64,000 bases of DNA from Bacillus sp. ISL-7 (GCF_018613065.1 NZ_JAGGQW010000059.1:1-64000), one strand, 5' to 3'. Positions 46,992 through 56,288 are shown, numbered from the stretch's first letter. Numbers and translations are program-made. Notes: generated by a model from the letters alone, not told the origin.

Positions 46992-48826
46992 ACTCTCTCC
47001 TCCTCCACATGATGAACTAGTATGGGTAAATGGATTAATACCTCAGTCCCTGAACCCTGTTCACTTTGAATGGTTATTCCATACTCAGGTCCAAACAAAT
47101 AATGAATTCTTTGATGAACATTTACGATTCCTATATTTTTCCCATCACTAGTAGACGTTTTTAAGTCCATTCTTTTCTTGATTTCTTCTAAAATATGATC
47201 CTTTATTCCTTCACCAGTATCGGAAATGCGAATAACAATGGAAGACTCAGAATGACGGAAAGCTGATATCACAATTTTTAATTTTCTAGTATTAGGACCA
47301 TAACCATGAACAAAACAATTCTCAACCAATGGCTGGAGTGAAAATTTTACCATTTCTAGTTCCATTACCCATTGAGGAATATCAAACATGTACTCAAAAC
47401 GGTCCTCAAAGCGAAACTTTTGAATCTGCAGATACATTTCACAAAAATTCACTTCTTCTCTAAAACTCACGGTAGATGAATGATTATTAAGATTATACCG
47501 AAGTAGTTTTCCAAGTGAGAAAGACATGGTTGCAATATTTTCCTGATTTTCTTCCAATGCCATACCCCTTATAGTTTCAAGAGAATTGTATAAAAAGTGG
47601 GGATTCATTTGTGATTGCAGCATTTTTAATTCCACTTCTTTTTGTTTAAGTGACATTTCTGCTTCCCTTAACTTAGAGACGTATACTTCTTCAAGTAGGT
47701 TGGATAGTTTCTCAACTGTATTATTAAAACCAGCAGTCAATTGTCCGATTTCATCATTAGAATCCACTCGAACTCTGCCATCTAATTTTCCAATTTCAAC
47801 TTCCTTCATAAAATGTTGCAGACGACGGATGGGCCGAATGATGCTTGTGGCGAATCCGAACCCGATCAAATAGGCAATGATCAAAGAGACAAGAATGGTT
47901 AAGGATATGGCTTTTTCAATTTGAACGATCCCCCCCGCCAAATCTCGGTATGGGACTGCCGATAGAAACCTCCAGCCGAGGTTTCGAGAGAAAGTATAGG
48001 TAACAAAATCTCTCCGTTCATTTTCTAAAATTTCCGTGCTGTTTCCTTCTGTTTTCAGGTTTGAAAGTTGTTTGAATTCAACCCTTTTCCCGAGCTTTGA
48101 GTAGTCAGGATGGTAAATATAATGCCCGTTCGCATCTAAAATGGAAAAATAGCCATTTTTACTGATGGTTACCTTGTTAGAGATTTCTTCAATTCTTCTG
48201 AAATTGATATCAATAATAAGCATGCCTACAGGTAAGAGAGTCTGGGGATTATATAGTCTCCTTACGAGTGAAATGACAGGCTGTTCCTTATTTTCTAATT
48301 TTAACTTTCTCATAACTAACATACTCATCCCATTAAGTGGGACAGACGAATACCAATATTCCTCTTTCATTTTCGTAGCAGGATAGAAATTTCTATTTCC
48401 AAGAGTATCAATTACCTGATTGTTATTAAGTAGTATAGTGATATTAGTTATATCTGCTCTTGAGTATTCTGCTTCTTTAAGGGTGTTACGAGTTGGTTCA
48501 ATAAATTGATCTCTATTTTCTGACGTTTTCAATTTCAAAAGGCTCGATAATTCAGGAGAGTTGATAATTTTTAGACTGGTAATCTCAAAATCTTGTAAAT
48601 AATATTCAATATGTGACTCTACTTGATCAATTACTTGGCTGCTCGATTGTCTAAGTACATTTTCAAGTTCAACCGATGAACGATTGTATGAAATAACTCC
48701 AACTGAAATGACTGGAAAAATAACCAGAAAACTGGAGAAAACACAGAGCTTTATCATCAGTGATTGATTTTTTAAGAGGATGTATCGTTCAAGGAATTCT
48801 GCGATTTTTCTCCACCACTTCATCAT
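46988..48826 (-). CDS. Sensor histidine kinase (YesM-like)
   Basis: A 612-residue membrane kinase. A helix at about residues 20-45 and another at 305-328 flank an extracellular dCACHE-like sensor. A HAMP domain follows (FATSIIRPIRRLQHFMKEVE), then the LytS/YesM-type His-kinase block QSQMNPHFLYNSLETI with the phosphorylated His, and an ATPase domain with NIGIVNVHQRI. These kinases usually sense sugars or carboxylates for neighbouring transporters. A weak ribosome site precedes the ATG pair at 48826. Confidence 0.92.
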   Translation of the reverse strand: MMKWWRKIAEFLERYILLKNQSLMIKLCVFSSFLVIFPVISVGVISYNRSSVELENVLRQSSSQVIDQVESHIEYYLQDFEITSLKIINSPELSSLLKLKTSENRDQFIEPTRNTLKEAEYSRADITNITILLNNNQVIDTLGNRNFYPATKMKEEYWYSSVPLNGMSMLVMRKLKLENKEQPVISLVRRLYNPQTLLPVGMLIIDINFRRIEEISNKVTISKNGYFSILDANGHYIYHPDYSKLGKRVEFKQLSNLKTEGNSTEILENERRDFVTYTFSRNLGWRFLSAVPYRDLAGGIVQIEKAISLTILVSLIIAYLIGFGFATSIIRPIRRLQHFMKEVEIGKLDGRVRVDSNDEIGQLTAGFNNTVEKLSNLLEEVYVSKLREAEMSLKQKEVELKMLQSQMNPHFLYNSLETIRGMALEENQENIATMSFSLGKLLRYNLNNHSSTVSFREEVNFCEMYLQIQKFRFEDRFEYMFDIPQWVMELEMVKFSLQPLVENCFVHGYGPNTRKLKIVISAFRHSESSIVIRISDTGEGIKDHILEEIKKRMDLKTSTSDGKNIGIVNVHQRIHYLFGPEYGITIQSEQGSGTEVLIHLPILVHHVEEERV

Positions 48827-48872
48827 TGTTGTTATTCATTCCTATTTATTAGTGATTTTTTAAACAGAAAAG

Positions 48873-48908
48873 ACCTAGCTGGTAAATGGATATATTTACC
48901 GGCTAGGT
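48873..48908 (-). terminator. Hairpin between dctP and the two-component genes
   Basis: ACCTAGCTGGTAAAT pairs with ATTTACCGGCTAGGT around GGATAT, with one mismatch, and a CTTTTCTG tail on the minus strand. It should end much of the TRAP transcript before the kinase gene. Confidence 0.75.
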
Positions 48909-48925
48909 TTACTGCCTGCTATCGA

Positions 48926-49951
48926 TTATGGACGTGCTTTTTCAATGGCATCCATTACCTCTTTATAATCTATTGAATATTTATCAACCATGGATTTAAC
49001 AGCGTCTTTCCAAGGTGTAATATCATCAACCTCAGTGAAGGTAACTCCTGCCTCTTTCAGTTTCTTAGTAGAACGCTCTTCCCACTTATCCCATTCATCT
49101 CTTTGAGCTTGAACGGAATCAAGTGCTGCTTGTTTCACAATTTTTTGGTCTTTTTCTGAAAGCTTATCCCATGCTGCTTTACTAATAAGCAGGACTTCTG
49201 GGATCCGTTGATGATGGTCTAAAATAAAGTTTTTCGCTTCTTGATAATGGTTTGAAGAGTCTAAGCTTGGAATGTTATTTTCTGCGCCGTCAATGATTCC
49301 TGTTTGCAGTGCACTGAATACTTCGCCATATGGCATTGGTGTCGCACTTGCCCCAAGAGCTGCCATGAAATCAATATTGATTTTACTCTGCTGCACACGT
49401 ATTTTTTGCCCTTTTAAGTCCTTTACACCTTTTAGTGGTTTAGTAGAATAAAAACTACGTGACCCAGAATCATAATAAGCAAGCCCTTTCATTTTTGACT
49501 GCTCTAAACCATCTAACAATTTTGTACCCATTTCACCGTTAAGAAAATTCCATAAGTGTTCTTCGCTTTCGAATACATATGGAAGTCCCAGTGCAGTGAA
49601 CTGATCATTGAACTCGGCAAGCGGACTAGAATTGATCCTTGTGAACTCAATGGCTCCAAGCTGAACCTGTTCCAATACGGATTTTTCATCCCCTAATTGG
49701 GCAGATGGAAATACCTCAATTTTAATTCGGCCATTTGTTCTTTCATCAACCAATTCGGCAAACTTTTTGTCTCCAACAACAGTTGGATAATCTGGCGGCT
49801 GATTATCTGCCAACCGGAACGTATATTTAGGTTCCTCAGCTTTCGAACCCCCATCTTTTGTACCCGTCGTTGCTTCTTTCCCACAAGCAGCTAGGATGCT
49901 ACCCATTAAAAGCGTTGCTGCAAGAATTCCTGTAATCTTTTTTTTCTTCAT
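48926..49951 (-). CDS. dctP: TRAP transporter substrate-binding lipoprotein, DctP family
   Basis: A 341-residue binding protein. Residues 1-22 are a lipoprotein signal ending in the lipobox LAAC, so it is anchored outside the membrane. The DctP domain includes ENNIPSLDSSNHYQEAKNF and KGQKIRVQQSKINIDFMAAL, with the conserved carboxylate-binding Arg in the KIRV region. Substrates are usually C4-dicarboxylates or other organic acids; the exact one is not determined. TAAGGGAGGGTTACAAGA precedes the ATG. Confidence 0.93.
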   Translation of the reverse strand: MKKKKITGILAATLLMGSILAACGKEATTGTKDGGSKAEEPKYTFRLADNQPPDYPTVVGDKKFAELVDERTNGRIKIEVFPSAQLGDEKSVLEQVQLGAIEFTRINSSPLAEFNDQFTALGLPYVFESEEHLWNFLNGEMGTKLLDGLEQSKMKGLAYYDSGSRSFYSTKPLKGVKDLKGQKIRVQQSKINIDFMAALGASATPMPYGEVFSALQTGIIDGAENNIPSLDSSNHYQEAKNFILDHHQRIPEVLLISKAAWDKLSEKDQKIVKQAALDSVQAQRDEWDKWEERSTKKLKEAGVTFTEVDDITPWKDAVKSMVDKYSIDYKEVMDAIEKARP

Positions 49952-50005
49952 TCTTGTAACCCTCCCTTAAAAAATTATATTATTTTATTTTCACCTTTCC
50001 TTCGG

Positions 50006-51301
50006 TTACTTGACTAACATATTAGGAAGCCACAGGACTACCTCAGGAATATAGGTAATAACCAACAGAACAACTAGTAAAGCGTAGAAAAATGGCATCA
50101 TTGCTTTTGTCCCTTGTTGTATCGAGACCTTTCCTATCGCACATCCGACGAACAAAACGGTTCCTACCGGCGGCGTTAATAGGCCAATCCCAGCATTTAA
50201 AATCAGGACAATTCCGAAGTGCACCGGATCCATTCCAAAGCTGGTTACAACTGGAAGGAGAATAGGTGTCATAATTAAAATCATTGGCGCCATGTCCATT
50301 GGTGCTCCAAGGAGAAGCAACAAAATATTAATAATCAATAGAATAATAATAGGGTTATCAGAAATACTTAAAAATAAGTTCGTTACCATTGAAGGAATTT
50401 TCAGGTAAGCTAATATCCATCCAAACGAAGCTGATGCTGCTATTAAGAAAAATACCATCGAAACAGTTCTCATCGTCCGGGTTAATATTTTCCATACATT
50501 AGAAAATTTTGCTTCCCTATAGACAACAAACGCTAGAATAAAAGAATACAAACAAGCTAATGCCCCAGATTCCGTTGCAGTAAACCAGCCACTCATAATC
50601 CCCCCCAAAATAATGACTGCTGGGCTCAAGGATAAAAGTCCATGTAGAAGGATCCCGCCAATTTCTGACTTTGGAACAGGGTCCGCTTTTTGGTAGCCTC
50701 GTTTTCTAGCAATAATGTAACCCGTGATCATTAAGGAAATTAACATAATAAATCCAGGAACAATCCCAGCCATAAATAAACTGGCGATGGAAACACCACC
50801 TGCTGCTAAGGAGTACAAAACAAGATTATGACTCGGCGGAACAACTACACCTTGAATGGCCGATGCAATCGTTACTCCCACTGCATAGTCTGCTTCGTAT
50901 CCCTTCTTTTTCATCATCGGAATCATAACAGACCCAACGGAAGAAACGTCGGCGACGGCAGAACCTGAGATATTTCCAAAGAATAATGCAGCTACACTGT
51001 TAACCATGGCGAGCCCACCGCGAATTCTACCAACCATTAAACTTGCCAGATTCACAATTCGAGTCGCTAGGCCGCCTTCACTCATAATTTGTCCGGTCAA
51101 AATAAAGAACGGAATCGCAAGTAAAGAAAAGGAATTCATCCCTTGAATCATTTGCTGGCCCACTACCGGAAGAGGTATACCTAGATAGATAACCGTCAGT
51201 AATGACGAGGCAATCAACGTAAGGGCAATGGGAAAACGAAGTAAGATTAAAATAACAAAGCTTGAAAGTAAGATAATGATCCCAATTGTGTTGCTGTCCA
51301 A
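50006..51301 (-). CDS. dctM: TRAP transporter large permease, DctM family
   Basis: A 431-residue membrane protein with 11-12 hydrophobic segments. FFGNISGSAVADVSSVGSVM and NAGIGLLTPPVGTVLFVGCA are the paired re-entrant motifs of DctM. It couples substrate uptake to Na+ or proton gradients together with DctQ. The start is TTG 51301 behind GAGGAGGGCATGTAAC, one base from the dctQ stop codon. Confidence 0.94.
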   Translation of the reverse strand: MDSNTIGIIILLSSFVILILLRFPIALTLIASSLLTVIYLGIPLPVVGQQMIQGMNSFSLLAIPFFILTGQIMSEGGLATRIVNLASLMVGRIRGGLAMVNSVAALFFGNISGSAVADVSSVGSVMIPMMKKKGYEADYAVGVTIASAIQGVVVPPSHNLVLYSLAAGGVSIASLFMAGIVPGFIMLISLMITGYIIARKRGYQKADPVPKSEIGGILLHGLLSLSPAVIILGGIMSGWFTATESGALACLYSFILAFVVYREAKFSNVWKILTRTMRTVSMVFFLIAASASFGWILAYLKIPSMVTNLFLSISDNPIIILLIINILLLLLGAPMDMAPMILIMTPILLPVVTSFGMDPVHFGIVLILNAGIGLLTPPVGTVLFVGCAIGKVSIQQGTKAMMPFFYALLVVLLVITYIPEVVLWLPNMLVK

Positions 51302-51302
51302 G

Positions 51303-51800
51303 TTACATGCCCTCCTCTATCTCTTTGTGGCGAGTGGTGTTAATGTTAAAGAATTGTAAAAGAGAATAAACACAAATCATCACACCAGTGACTGGCATCA
51401 CCGCATAGGTGATACTACTTGGCCATTTTGTCGCCGGCAAAGTTGAATCCATCATCAATACCGTGAAGTCCCAGCCCTGGATCACCAAATATAATCCGAA
51501 AGCAAAAATAGAAGCACTGATGATTTTATCTAAAACCTTATTAAAACTTTTAGGAAATAGATTCGTGAAAGAATCAATTCCTAAATGGATATACTCTCGA
51601 AATCCCACCGCTATAGCCATAAAGGCAAACCAAGCGAGTAACAAAAGAGTAACTTCCTCTGACCAAAAGAAAACAAAATTAAATAATTTCCTGGTAAAAA
51701 CTTGTAGGGTGACGACAAAAATTAAAGCAATTAACGATAGTAGAGTGAATTTTTCAAAAATGGTATCGATGACTAGACCTACTTTTTTGATTACATTCAT
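51303..51800 (-). CDS. dctQ: TRAP transporter small permease, DctQ family
   Basis: A 165-residue protein with four membrane helices. FNFVFFWSEEVTLLLLAWFA and AVGFREYIHLGIDSF are the DctQ signatures. It pairs with DctM. ATG 51800 has GGGGGGAATCAA upstream; the longer frame from 51839 crosses the cre-like site. It is the first gene of the TRAP transcript. Confidence 0.92.
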   Translation of the reverse strand: MNVIKKVGLVIDTIFEKFTLLSLIALIFVVTLQVFTRKLFNFVFFWSEEVTLLLLAWFAFMAIAVGFREYIHLGIDSFTNLFPKSFNKVLDKIISASIFAFGLYLVIQGWDFTVLMMDSTLPATKWPSSITYAVMPVTGVMICVYSLLQFFNINTTRHKEIEEGM

Positions 51801-51814
51801 TTGATTCCCCCCAT

Positions 51815-51830
51815 TTGAAAACGTTTTCCT
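51815..51830 (-). promoter_or_regulatory. Candidate cre site before dctQ
   Basis: TTGAAAACGTTTTCCT closely fits the CcpA operator consensus WTGNAANCGNWNNCW. It lies 15 bases before the dctQ start, a place where CcpA would block transcription when preferred sugars are present. Confidence 0.6.
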
Positions 51831-52157
51831 GTCTCTCATTTTATGAATCTTTTGAATGTTTTTGAATGTTCTTTTTTTAGGATAATTTGTGATTTTTTTA
51901 GGTGGAATTTGAAATTCTTTCTATTTGAAACTATTTATGTATTTTTGTAAGTTTAATAAACAAATAAATTATATATTTAAACTTATCATGTTACCTGTAT
52001 TCCATCAACTAGTAATAATAATTGGCTCTATCAATATTAGATAGTAGTTTCGAAACGGTGGAGAAAGATTATTAATAGCATCAATGCTATTGCATTATAT
52101 AAATGGCATAGAACATGGGGACGTTTCTTATAGGGGACAATCGGAAGTTTTTCGCAC
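51831..52157. other. Promoter-side region of the TRAP operon
   Basis: AT-rich noncoding DNA. It must hold the dctQ promoter, but I could not pick one reliably. A short frame at 52084-52272 has no ribosome site and runs through a terminator, so it is not counted as a gene. Confidence 0.4.
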
Positions 52158-52203
52158 AAAAAGCACAACTAGTGGATTTTCAGCTAGTTGTGCTTTTTTT
52201 TTT
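52158..52203. terminator. Bidirectional terminator
   Basis: AAAAAGCACAACTAG pairs with CTAGTTGTGCTTTTT around an eight-base loop, and T runs occur on both strands. It could end the transcript of the small helix-hairpin-helix gene coming from the right. Confidence 0.85.
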
Positions 52204-52317
52204 GCGTATGTGAGTCTTAAATCGTTGTGTAAGCTTCCTTTGGTTACTGTCAGACTAGTTTTTCCCACTTAGCGGTCATCATTTTTATGATTTTTTTGCA
52301 TAAGAAAGTCCTTTTTC

Positions 52318-52467
52318 TCAAAGGGACTCATTTAGAATTCTCACCGCTTTCGGTCCAACACCATGTAATTTCAAAATGTCTGATTCCGTAACTTCTGATA
52401 ATTGAGCAAGGTTAATATACCCATAATTGGTAATTAGTGTATAAATATTTTCAAATGTTATTTGCAT
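52318..52467 (-). CDS. Small helix-hairpin-helix protein (49 residues)
   Basis: The frame reads MQITFENIYTLITNYGYINL, then LAQLSEVTESDILKLHGVG and PKAVRILNESL. LHGVGPKAVRIL is a helix-hairpin-helix of the type seen at the C-terminus of RNA polymerase alpha and in nucleic-acid-binding proteins. AAGGAG lies 13 bases before the ATG. It starts 17 bases after the stop of the zinc-ribbon gene at 52485. A decayed copy of both genes follows at 53690-53860, so the pair seems to have moved or duplicated together. Confidence 0.65.
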   Translation of the reverse strand: MQITFENIYTLITNYGYINLAQLSEVTESDILKLHGVGPKAVRILNESL

Positions 52468-52484
52468 TATTGAGCATTTCTCCT

Positions 52485-53300
52485 TCAGTCAATAACTCTT
52501 GCCACGTTACCACCACACTTGTGACATTCCCCTTCCAATACAATTCCAGTAGGAAATTCTTTGACTGTATATCTTTCAATTTTAACCACATCACAACAAG
52601 AACCGCACCAAACATTTTGTTCTAATTTTCTACGGATTTCTGCAGGAATAGAAAGCCATTGTTTATTTGCGGAAAAAGAGATCACTTCTTGATTATGTAT
52701 TTTTTCAGGATCTTCTTCTACTTTCTCCAACAGTTCGATAACTTCTTGGATCTTGGTCCTGACTTTTTTATATTCAATCGATTTCCACGCATCCAGGATT
52801 GTGATTAACTCTTTATTGCCTGAATTTGCAATCTTATCTAATAAAAGAAGAATCAAGCTGCGGTTCCGGTCTTTTAATGTTTCAACAAATTCATAAGTTC
52901 TATTTTCAGCAGCATCAATAAGCTTTTCCAATAATTCATCAGCATAGGTCTCGCGTTCAATGTCCCAGCCATTATCCGTATAGACAAGCAATGGGAGTCT
53001 GCCACTATACTCGATGGCTAAATAATGATGAAGAATCAGCCAGTCTATTTTTGCGAGAATCTCTTTTTGCGGAACACCTTTGAATGCCCCGTATACAGGG
53101 CTGTGGTGCAATTCTAGTTCTAATAACTTTTTATCTTTTGATCCCGCAAGAATTTTGGCAAGCATTGCCCGGCCGCCACTCAGGATCAAATCATCTGCCC
53201 CACGTAAAATAGTTTTAATTTCATTGTCTGGCATCGACCTAATTCCGTTTGGATTAAGTTCATATCTCACTTGTTTTCCTTTTTTAACCATCGTCGTCAT
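52485..53300 (-). CDS. RQC-minor-like winged-helix protein with C-terminal zinc ribbon
   Basis: A 271-residue protein. The N-terminal region (MVKKGKQVRYELNPNGIRSM, GGRAMLAKILAGSKDKKLLE, LAKIDWLILHHYLAIEY, LPLLVYTDNG) resembles the RQC-minor domain, a winged helix related to the RecQ C-terminal module. A helical middle (about residues 120-205) follows. The C-terminal ribbon has VWCGSCCD and GECHKCGGN. DNA or RNA binding is expected; the biological role is unknown and the family name is from memory. It is paired with the small helix-hairpin-helix gene. Confidence 0.65.
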   Translation of the reverse strand: MTTMVKKGKQVRYELNPNGIRSMPDNEIKTILRGADDLILSGGRAMLAKILAGSKDKKLLELELHHSPVYGAFKGVPQKEILAKIDWLILHHYLAIEYSGRLPLLVYTDNGWDIERETYADELLEKLIDAAENRTYEFVETLKDRNRSLILLLLDKIANSGNKELITILDAWKSIEYKKVRTKIQEVIELLEKVEEDPEKIHNQEVISFSANKQWLSIPAEIRRKLEQNVWCGSCCDVVKIERYTVKEFPTGIVLEGECHKCGGNVARVID

Positions 53301-53456
53301 CCCTCATTTTAAAAAACTTTAAACCAATAAACAAGAGCGTATGTTTGTATTATTATATCACACCAGCGAACAAAGACTAATAACCATTGAAGAAAAATAA
53401 TAGCCTCCCTAAAAACCAGAGAGATTTTTTTACACACGGCCACATTCATTTTTCAA

Positions 53457-53545
53457 TACTGGCACCTTATCATGAAATCGAAAGCCAAGAAACCATCTAT
53501 GTGCTAGGTAAGTTTCGTTTTCAATAGTTTTCCGCATTGTTGTGG
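53457..53545 (-). pseudogene. IS1182-family transposase remnant
   Basis: The minus-strand frame contains MRKTIENETYLAHRWFLGF followed by RFHDKVP. IS1182-type transposases have a closely similar block (SMRQTI..E....YRWFLGF, FHDKVPHFSTFGKN). Only about 30 codons survive, without the catalytic core. Confidence 0.7.
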
Positions 53546-53573
53546 TTGAAGCCATAAGTCTAGTTTGCTTTAT

Positions 53574-53607
53574 AAAAAATCGCTCAGTCAATTCAACTGA
53601 GCGATTT
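53574..53607 (-). terminator. Terminator downstream of the MFS gene region
   Basis: AAATCGCTCAGT pairs with ACTGAGCGATTT with a T run on the minus strand, between the remnants and the IS1182 fragment. Confidence 0.75.
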
Positions 53608-53689
53608 CCTAAATTAAATAAATTGATGATGAATAATTTAATCACTTTTTCAAAGAAAACCTGAGAGATTCAGACCTCGCTTACTGACT

Positions 53690-53860
53690 CCAACAATCCT
53701 ATTTCAAAGCAAGTATTAATCATATTTTCAAATGTGATTTGCATTATTGATTATTTCTCCTTTAATCAATAACTCTTGCCACTTCATTACCACACTTTTT
53801 CCATTTCCCTTCCAATACAAATCCACTAGAACAAAACTCCATAAAAGCATGATCAGCACT
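53690..53860 (-). pseudogene. Decayed duplicate of the zinc-ribbon / helix-hairpin-helix gene pair
   Basis: The minus strand at 53765-53830 encodes GFVLEGKWKKCGNEVARVID and a stop, against GIVLEGECHKCGGNVARVID at the end of the intact gene. The first Cys of the CHKC pair is lost. After a short gap, ATG 53743 begins MQITFENM, like MQITFENI of the helix-hairpin-helix protein, then breaks down. Order and spacing match 52430-52560. Confidence 0.8.
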
Positions 53861-53867
53861 GTGTCTT

Positions 53868-55268
53868 CTAGTTACTTACTGCCATTTTCATCTTTCTGCC
53901 CACTAAAACCCAGTATAGAAACAAACTGAAAACAGCCAAAAATGCCAGTACAAATAAGACATTACTATATAAGGATGCATTCGAATTGTTGATGTATCCC
54001 AGTAGTTTGACTTTCATAGCAGAATTGTCCATCATTGCTGCTGTATAAGCAATTCCAATGGAAGCAGCGACATTAAGGATCAAATTATAAAAACCGATTG
54101 CTGTTCCAGAATTTTCTTTTGAAATAGTCCTAATACAATTATCAAGCATCGGTGCATACATAAATGCAAACGAGCTAGAGAATACAACCATTGATAAAAC
54201 AAATATTATTACCGAACTTTTTACAAAGAATCCGCCTAACAATAGACTAGCTGTGATTCCGATAATTGCTATCGTAATACACTGCTTGGTGCCCATAATT
54301 TTAGCTACTTTTCCAGATAGGGCCCCAACAATAGCTGCTAGGACATATGCTGGAATTAATAATAGCGAAATGGTATCTAGTTTCAAATGATAAATCGATT
54401 CTAATAAAAATGGAAACAAGAAAATATATGCTAATTGGACAGAATAGACAACAAAAGCAACTGCAAGCAGGGAAAGAAACTGCTTATTTTGAAAGAAAGA
54501 AATACCAATGAATGCTTTTGTATTTTTGCTTATATAAACTAGGAAGAGCGCAATGGCTCCAATAAATAAGAGAAGATAAATCCAATTGAAATCTGTAATA
54601 TATAATAGAAGAAATGCAGCAATTGATCCAACTAAAAATAATCCTAGCACATCTACATGATTGCCTTTCCCCTCTTCCTTAGGAAGATATTTTAGAATAA
54701 AAGGAAGAATGAAAAGGGTGACTAATGGAACTAAAAATAGCGTTGTCCAATGGAAATAAGTAGATATATAGCCGCCTGTTAGTGCACCAATTACTTGTGA
54801 AAGGGCAAAGCTGCTAGTACTTAATCCTAAAAACTTCTTTTGTTCACTTGCAGGAAGATGTTTGGTTACAAATATAACATATAATGTTTCAGCAGATGCC
54901 AAGCCAGCAGTTTGAACAATTCGTGATAGTACGACCATTATGAACGATTGTTGAAAAATATATCCCATTACAGAACCAACACAAATTAAAATAATTCCGA
55001 CGCTAAATAGTTTTCTGATACTAATTGAATCTGCCAAGGCTGCGTAAACAACAGCTCCAATTCCAATTACAAGTCCCGCTAATGTTGCTTGCCAGCTAAC
55101 TGTTGTTGCAGAGATATTGAAATCCTTCGCCATATCCACAGAAATAATTTTAAAAGAATTATCTATAATCAAACATAGTAAAAATAATAGTAAGATAACA
55201 GGAACCGCTTTTTTAACATTATACTCTGATGCATCAGTCACACTTATATCTGCACTTATTGTCGCCAT
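53868..55268 (-). CDS. MFS transporter, DHA2/TetL-like
   Basis: A 466-residue membrane protein with 12-14 hydrophobic helices. TTVSWQATLAGLVIGIGAVV and YAALADSISIRKLFSVGIIL form the loop 2-3 MFS signature, and LSRIVQTAGLASAETLYVIF the antiporter-like motif C region. It resembles TetA(L)-type 14-helix proteins, but no drug can be assigned. It follows the deoD gene on the same strand by 93 bases, so nucleoside or base export or import is possible. GGAGAGAGAAAG precedes ATG 55268. Confidence 0.85.
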   Translation of the reverse strand: MATISADISVTDASEYNVKKAVPVILLLFLLCLIIDNSFKIISVDMAKDFNISATTVSWQATLAGLVIGIGAVVYAALADSISIRKLFSVGIILICVGSVMGYIFQQSFIMVVLSRIVQTAGLASAETLYVIFVTKHLPASEQKKFLGLSTSSFALSQVIGALTGGYISTYFHWTTLFLVPLVTLFILPFILKYLPKEEGKGNHVDVLGLFLVGSIAAFLLLYITDFNWIYLLLFIGAIALFLVYISKNTKAFIGISFFQNKQFLSLLAVAFVVYSVQLAYIFLFPFLLESIYHLKLDTISLLLIPAYVLAAIVGALSGKVAKIMGTKQCITIAIIGITASLLLGGFFVKSSVIIFVLSMVVFSSSFAFMYAPMLDNCIRTISKENSGTAIGFYNLILNVAASIGIAYTAAMMDNSAMKVKLLGYINNSNASLYSNVLFVLAFLAVFSLFLYWVLVGRKMKMAVSN

Positions 55269-55361
55269 CTTTCTCTCTCCTTTTGTGCTACAGGAAATCG
55301 TCACATGAATGAAGGAAAATATCCAGTAGATTTGTCATATTATATATCAAGATTTCGTTTA

Positions 55362-56084
55362 TTAAGCTAGTTCCAAGGCGATTTCCATCATATTGGTAAA
55401 AGCTTTTTGTCTTTCTTCTGGTGTCGTTTGTTCATTACGAATAATATGATCACTTACTGTTAAAATTGTCAGTGCGTTTACCCCAGCATAGGCTGCATTC
55501 ATATAAAGACCAGCTGTCTCCATTTCAGCACATAAAATTCCCATCTTCCGCCACTTTTCTATTGCGCTTTCATCGGCATTATAAAAGATATCGCTACTAA
55601 GGACATTTCCAACATGGACAGGTAGTCTTTTTTCATCGGCTGCTTTTTTGGCCTTCTCTAATAACGTAAACGAGGCAATATTAGAAAATTCTCCTGGCAG
55701 ATTGTATTGATGAACATAACGAGAATCTGTAGAAGCACCCATCGCCATTACAATATCATACAAATTCATATTGTCCTGAATAGCACCGCATGTACCAATA
55801 CGAATTAAATTTTTCACACCAAATACATTTATTAATTCCCATGAGTAGAGACTCATACTTGGCATGCCCATACCAGTTCCCATAGTAGAGACTTTCTTTC
55901 CTTTATAGGTTCCGGTAAAACCAAGCATATTGCGCACTGAATTAAACTGAACAACGTCATCCAAATAGGTTTCTGCAATAAACTTTGCTCTTAAGGGATC
56001 TCCTGGTAAAAGGATTGTTTCAGCAATTTCTACCCCATTAGGTTTTATATGTGGGGTTTCCTTGTGTTCTATAGTACTCATCAT
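55362..56084 (-). CDS. deoD: Purine nucleoside phosphorylase, DeoD type
   Basis: A 240-residue hexameric-type phosphorylase that splits purine nucleosides with phosphate. ILLPGDPLRAKFIAETYL holds the phosphate-binding Arg, GTGMGMPSMSLYSWEL and RIGTCGAIQ the phosphate site, and CAEMETAGLYMNA and TVSDHII the ribose and base site, with the catalytic Asp. GGAGGAGAGAT precedes ATG 56084 (56081 is a second choice). Its promoter region has tandem GTTGTATA repeats, and a GntR regulator lies upstream. Confidence 0.94.
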   Translation of the reverse strand: MMSTIEHKETPHIKPNGVEIAETILLPGDPLRAKFIAETYLDDVVQFNSVRNMLGFTGTYKGKKVSTMGTGMGMPSMSLYSWELINVFGVKNLIRIGTCGAIQDNMNLYDIVMAMGASTDSRYVHQYNLPGEFSNIASFTLLEKAKKAADEKRLPVHVGNVLSSDIFYNADESAIEKWRKMGILCAEMETAGLYMNAAYAGVNALTILTVSDHIIRNEQTTPEERQKAFTNMMEIALELA

Positions 56085-56181
56085 ATCTCTCCTCCATTTG
56101 AGTTTTCCTTCTCGTATCTGAAAACAAGAAAGTAGTATGTTTGTTTGCGTTTTCATTTAGATCCACCACTAATCTTACAAC

Positions 56182-56209
56182 GTTGTATAGTTGTATAAAA
56201 ACTTGTATG
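56182..56209 (-). promoter_or_regulatory. Tandem GTTGTATA repeats before deoD
   Basis: GTTGTATA occurs twice in direct succession (56182-56189, 56190-56197) with CTTGTATG at 56202. Flanking ACAAC gives partial dyad symmetry. It is a candidate operator for the neighbouring GntR/UTRA protein. Confidence 0.45.
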
Positions 56210-56288
56210 ACCTCCAACAATAATAAGGATATCACACCAAACATTTGCCCACAACCTTGTTTTAATAAAAATATGTACAATCTGTAAC

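Noticed and set aside
52084..52272. 62-codon plus-strand frame
   Set aside because: It reads through a strong terminator hairpin and has no ribosome site.
53430..53645. 71-codon minus-strand frame as an intact gene
   Set aside because: Only its second half resembles a transposase, and its first half is made of a terminator hairpin.
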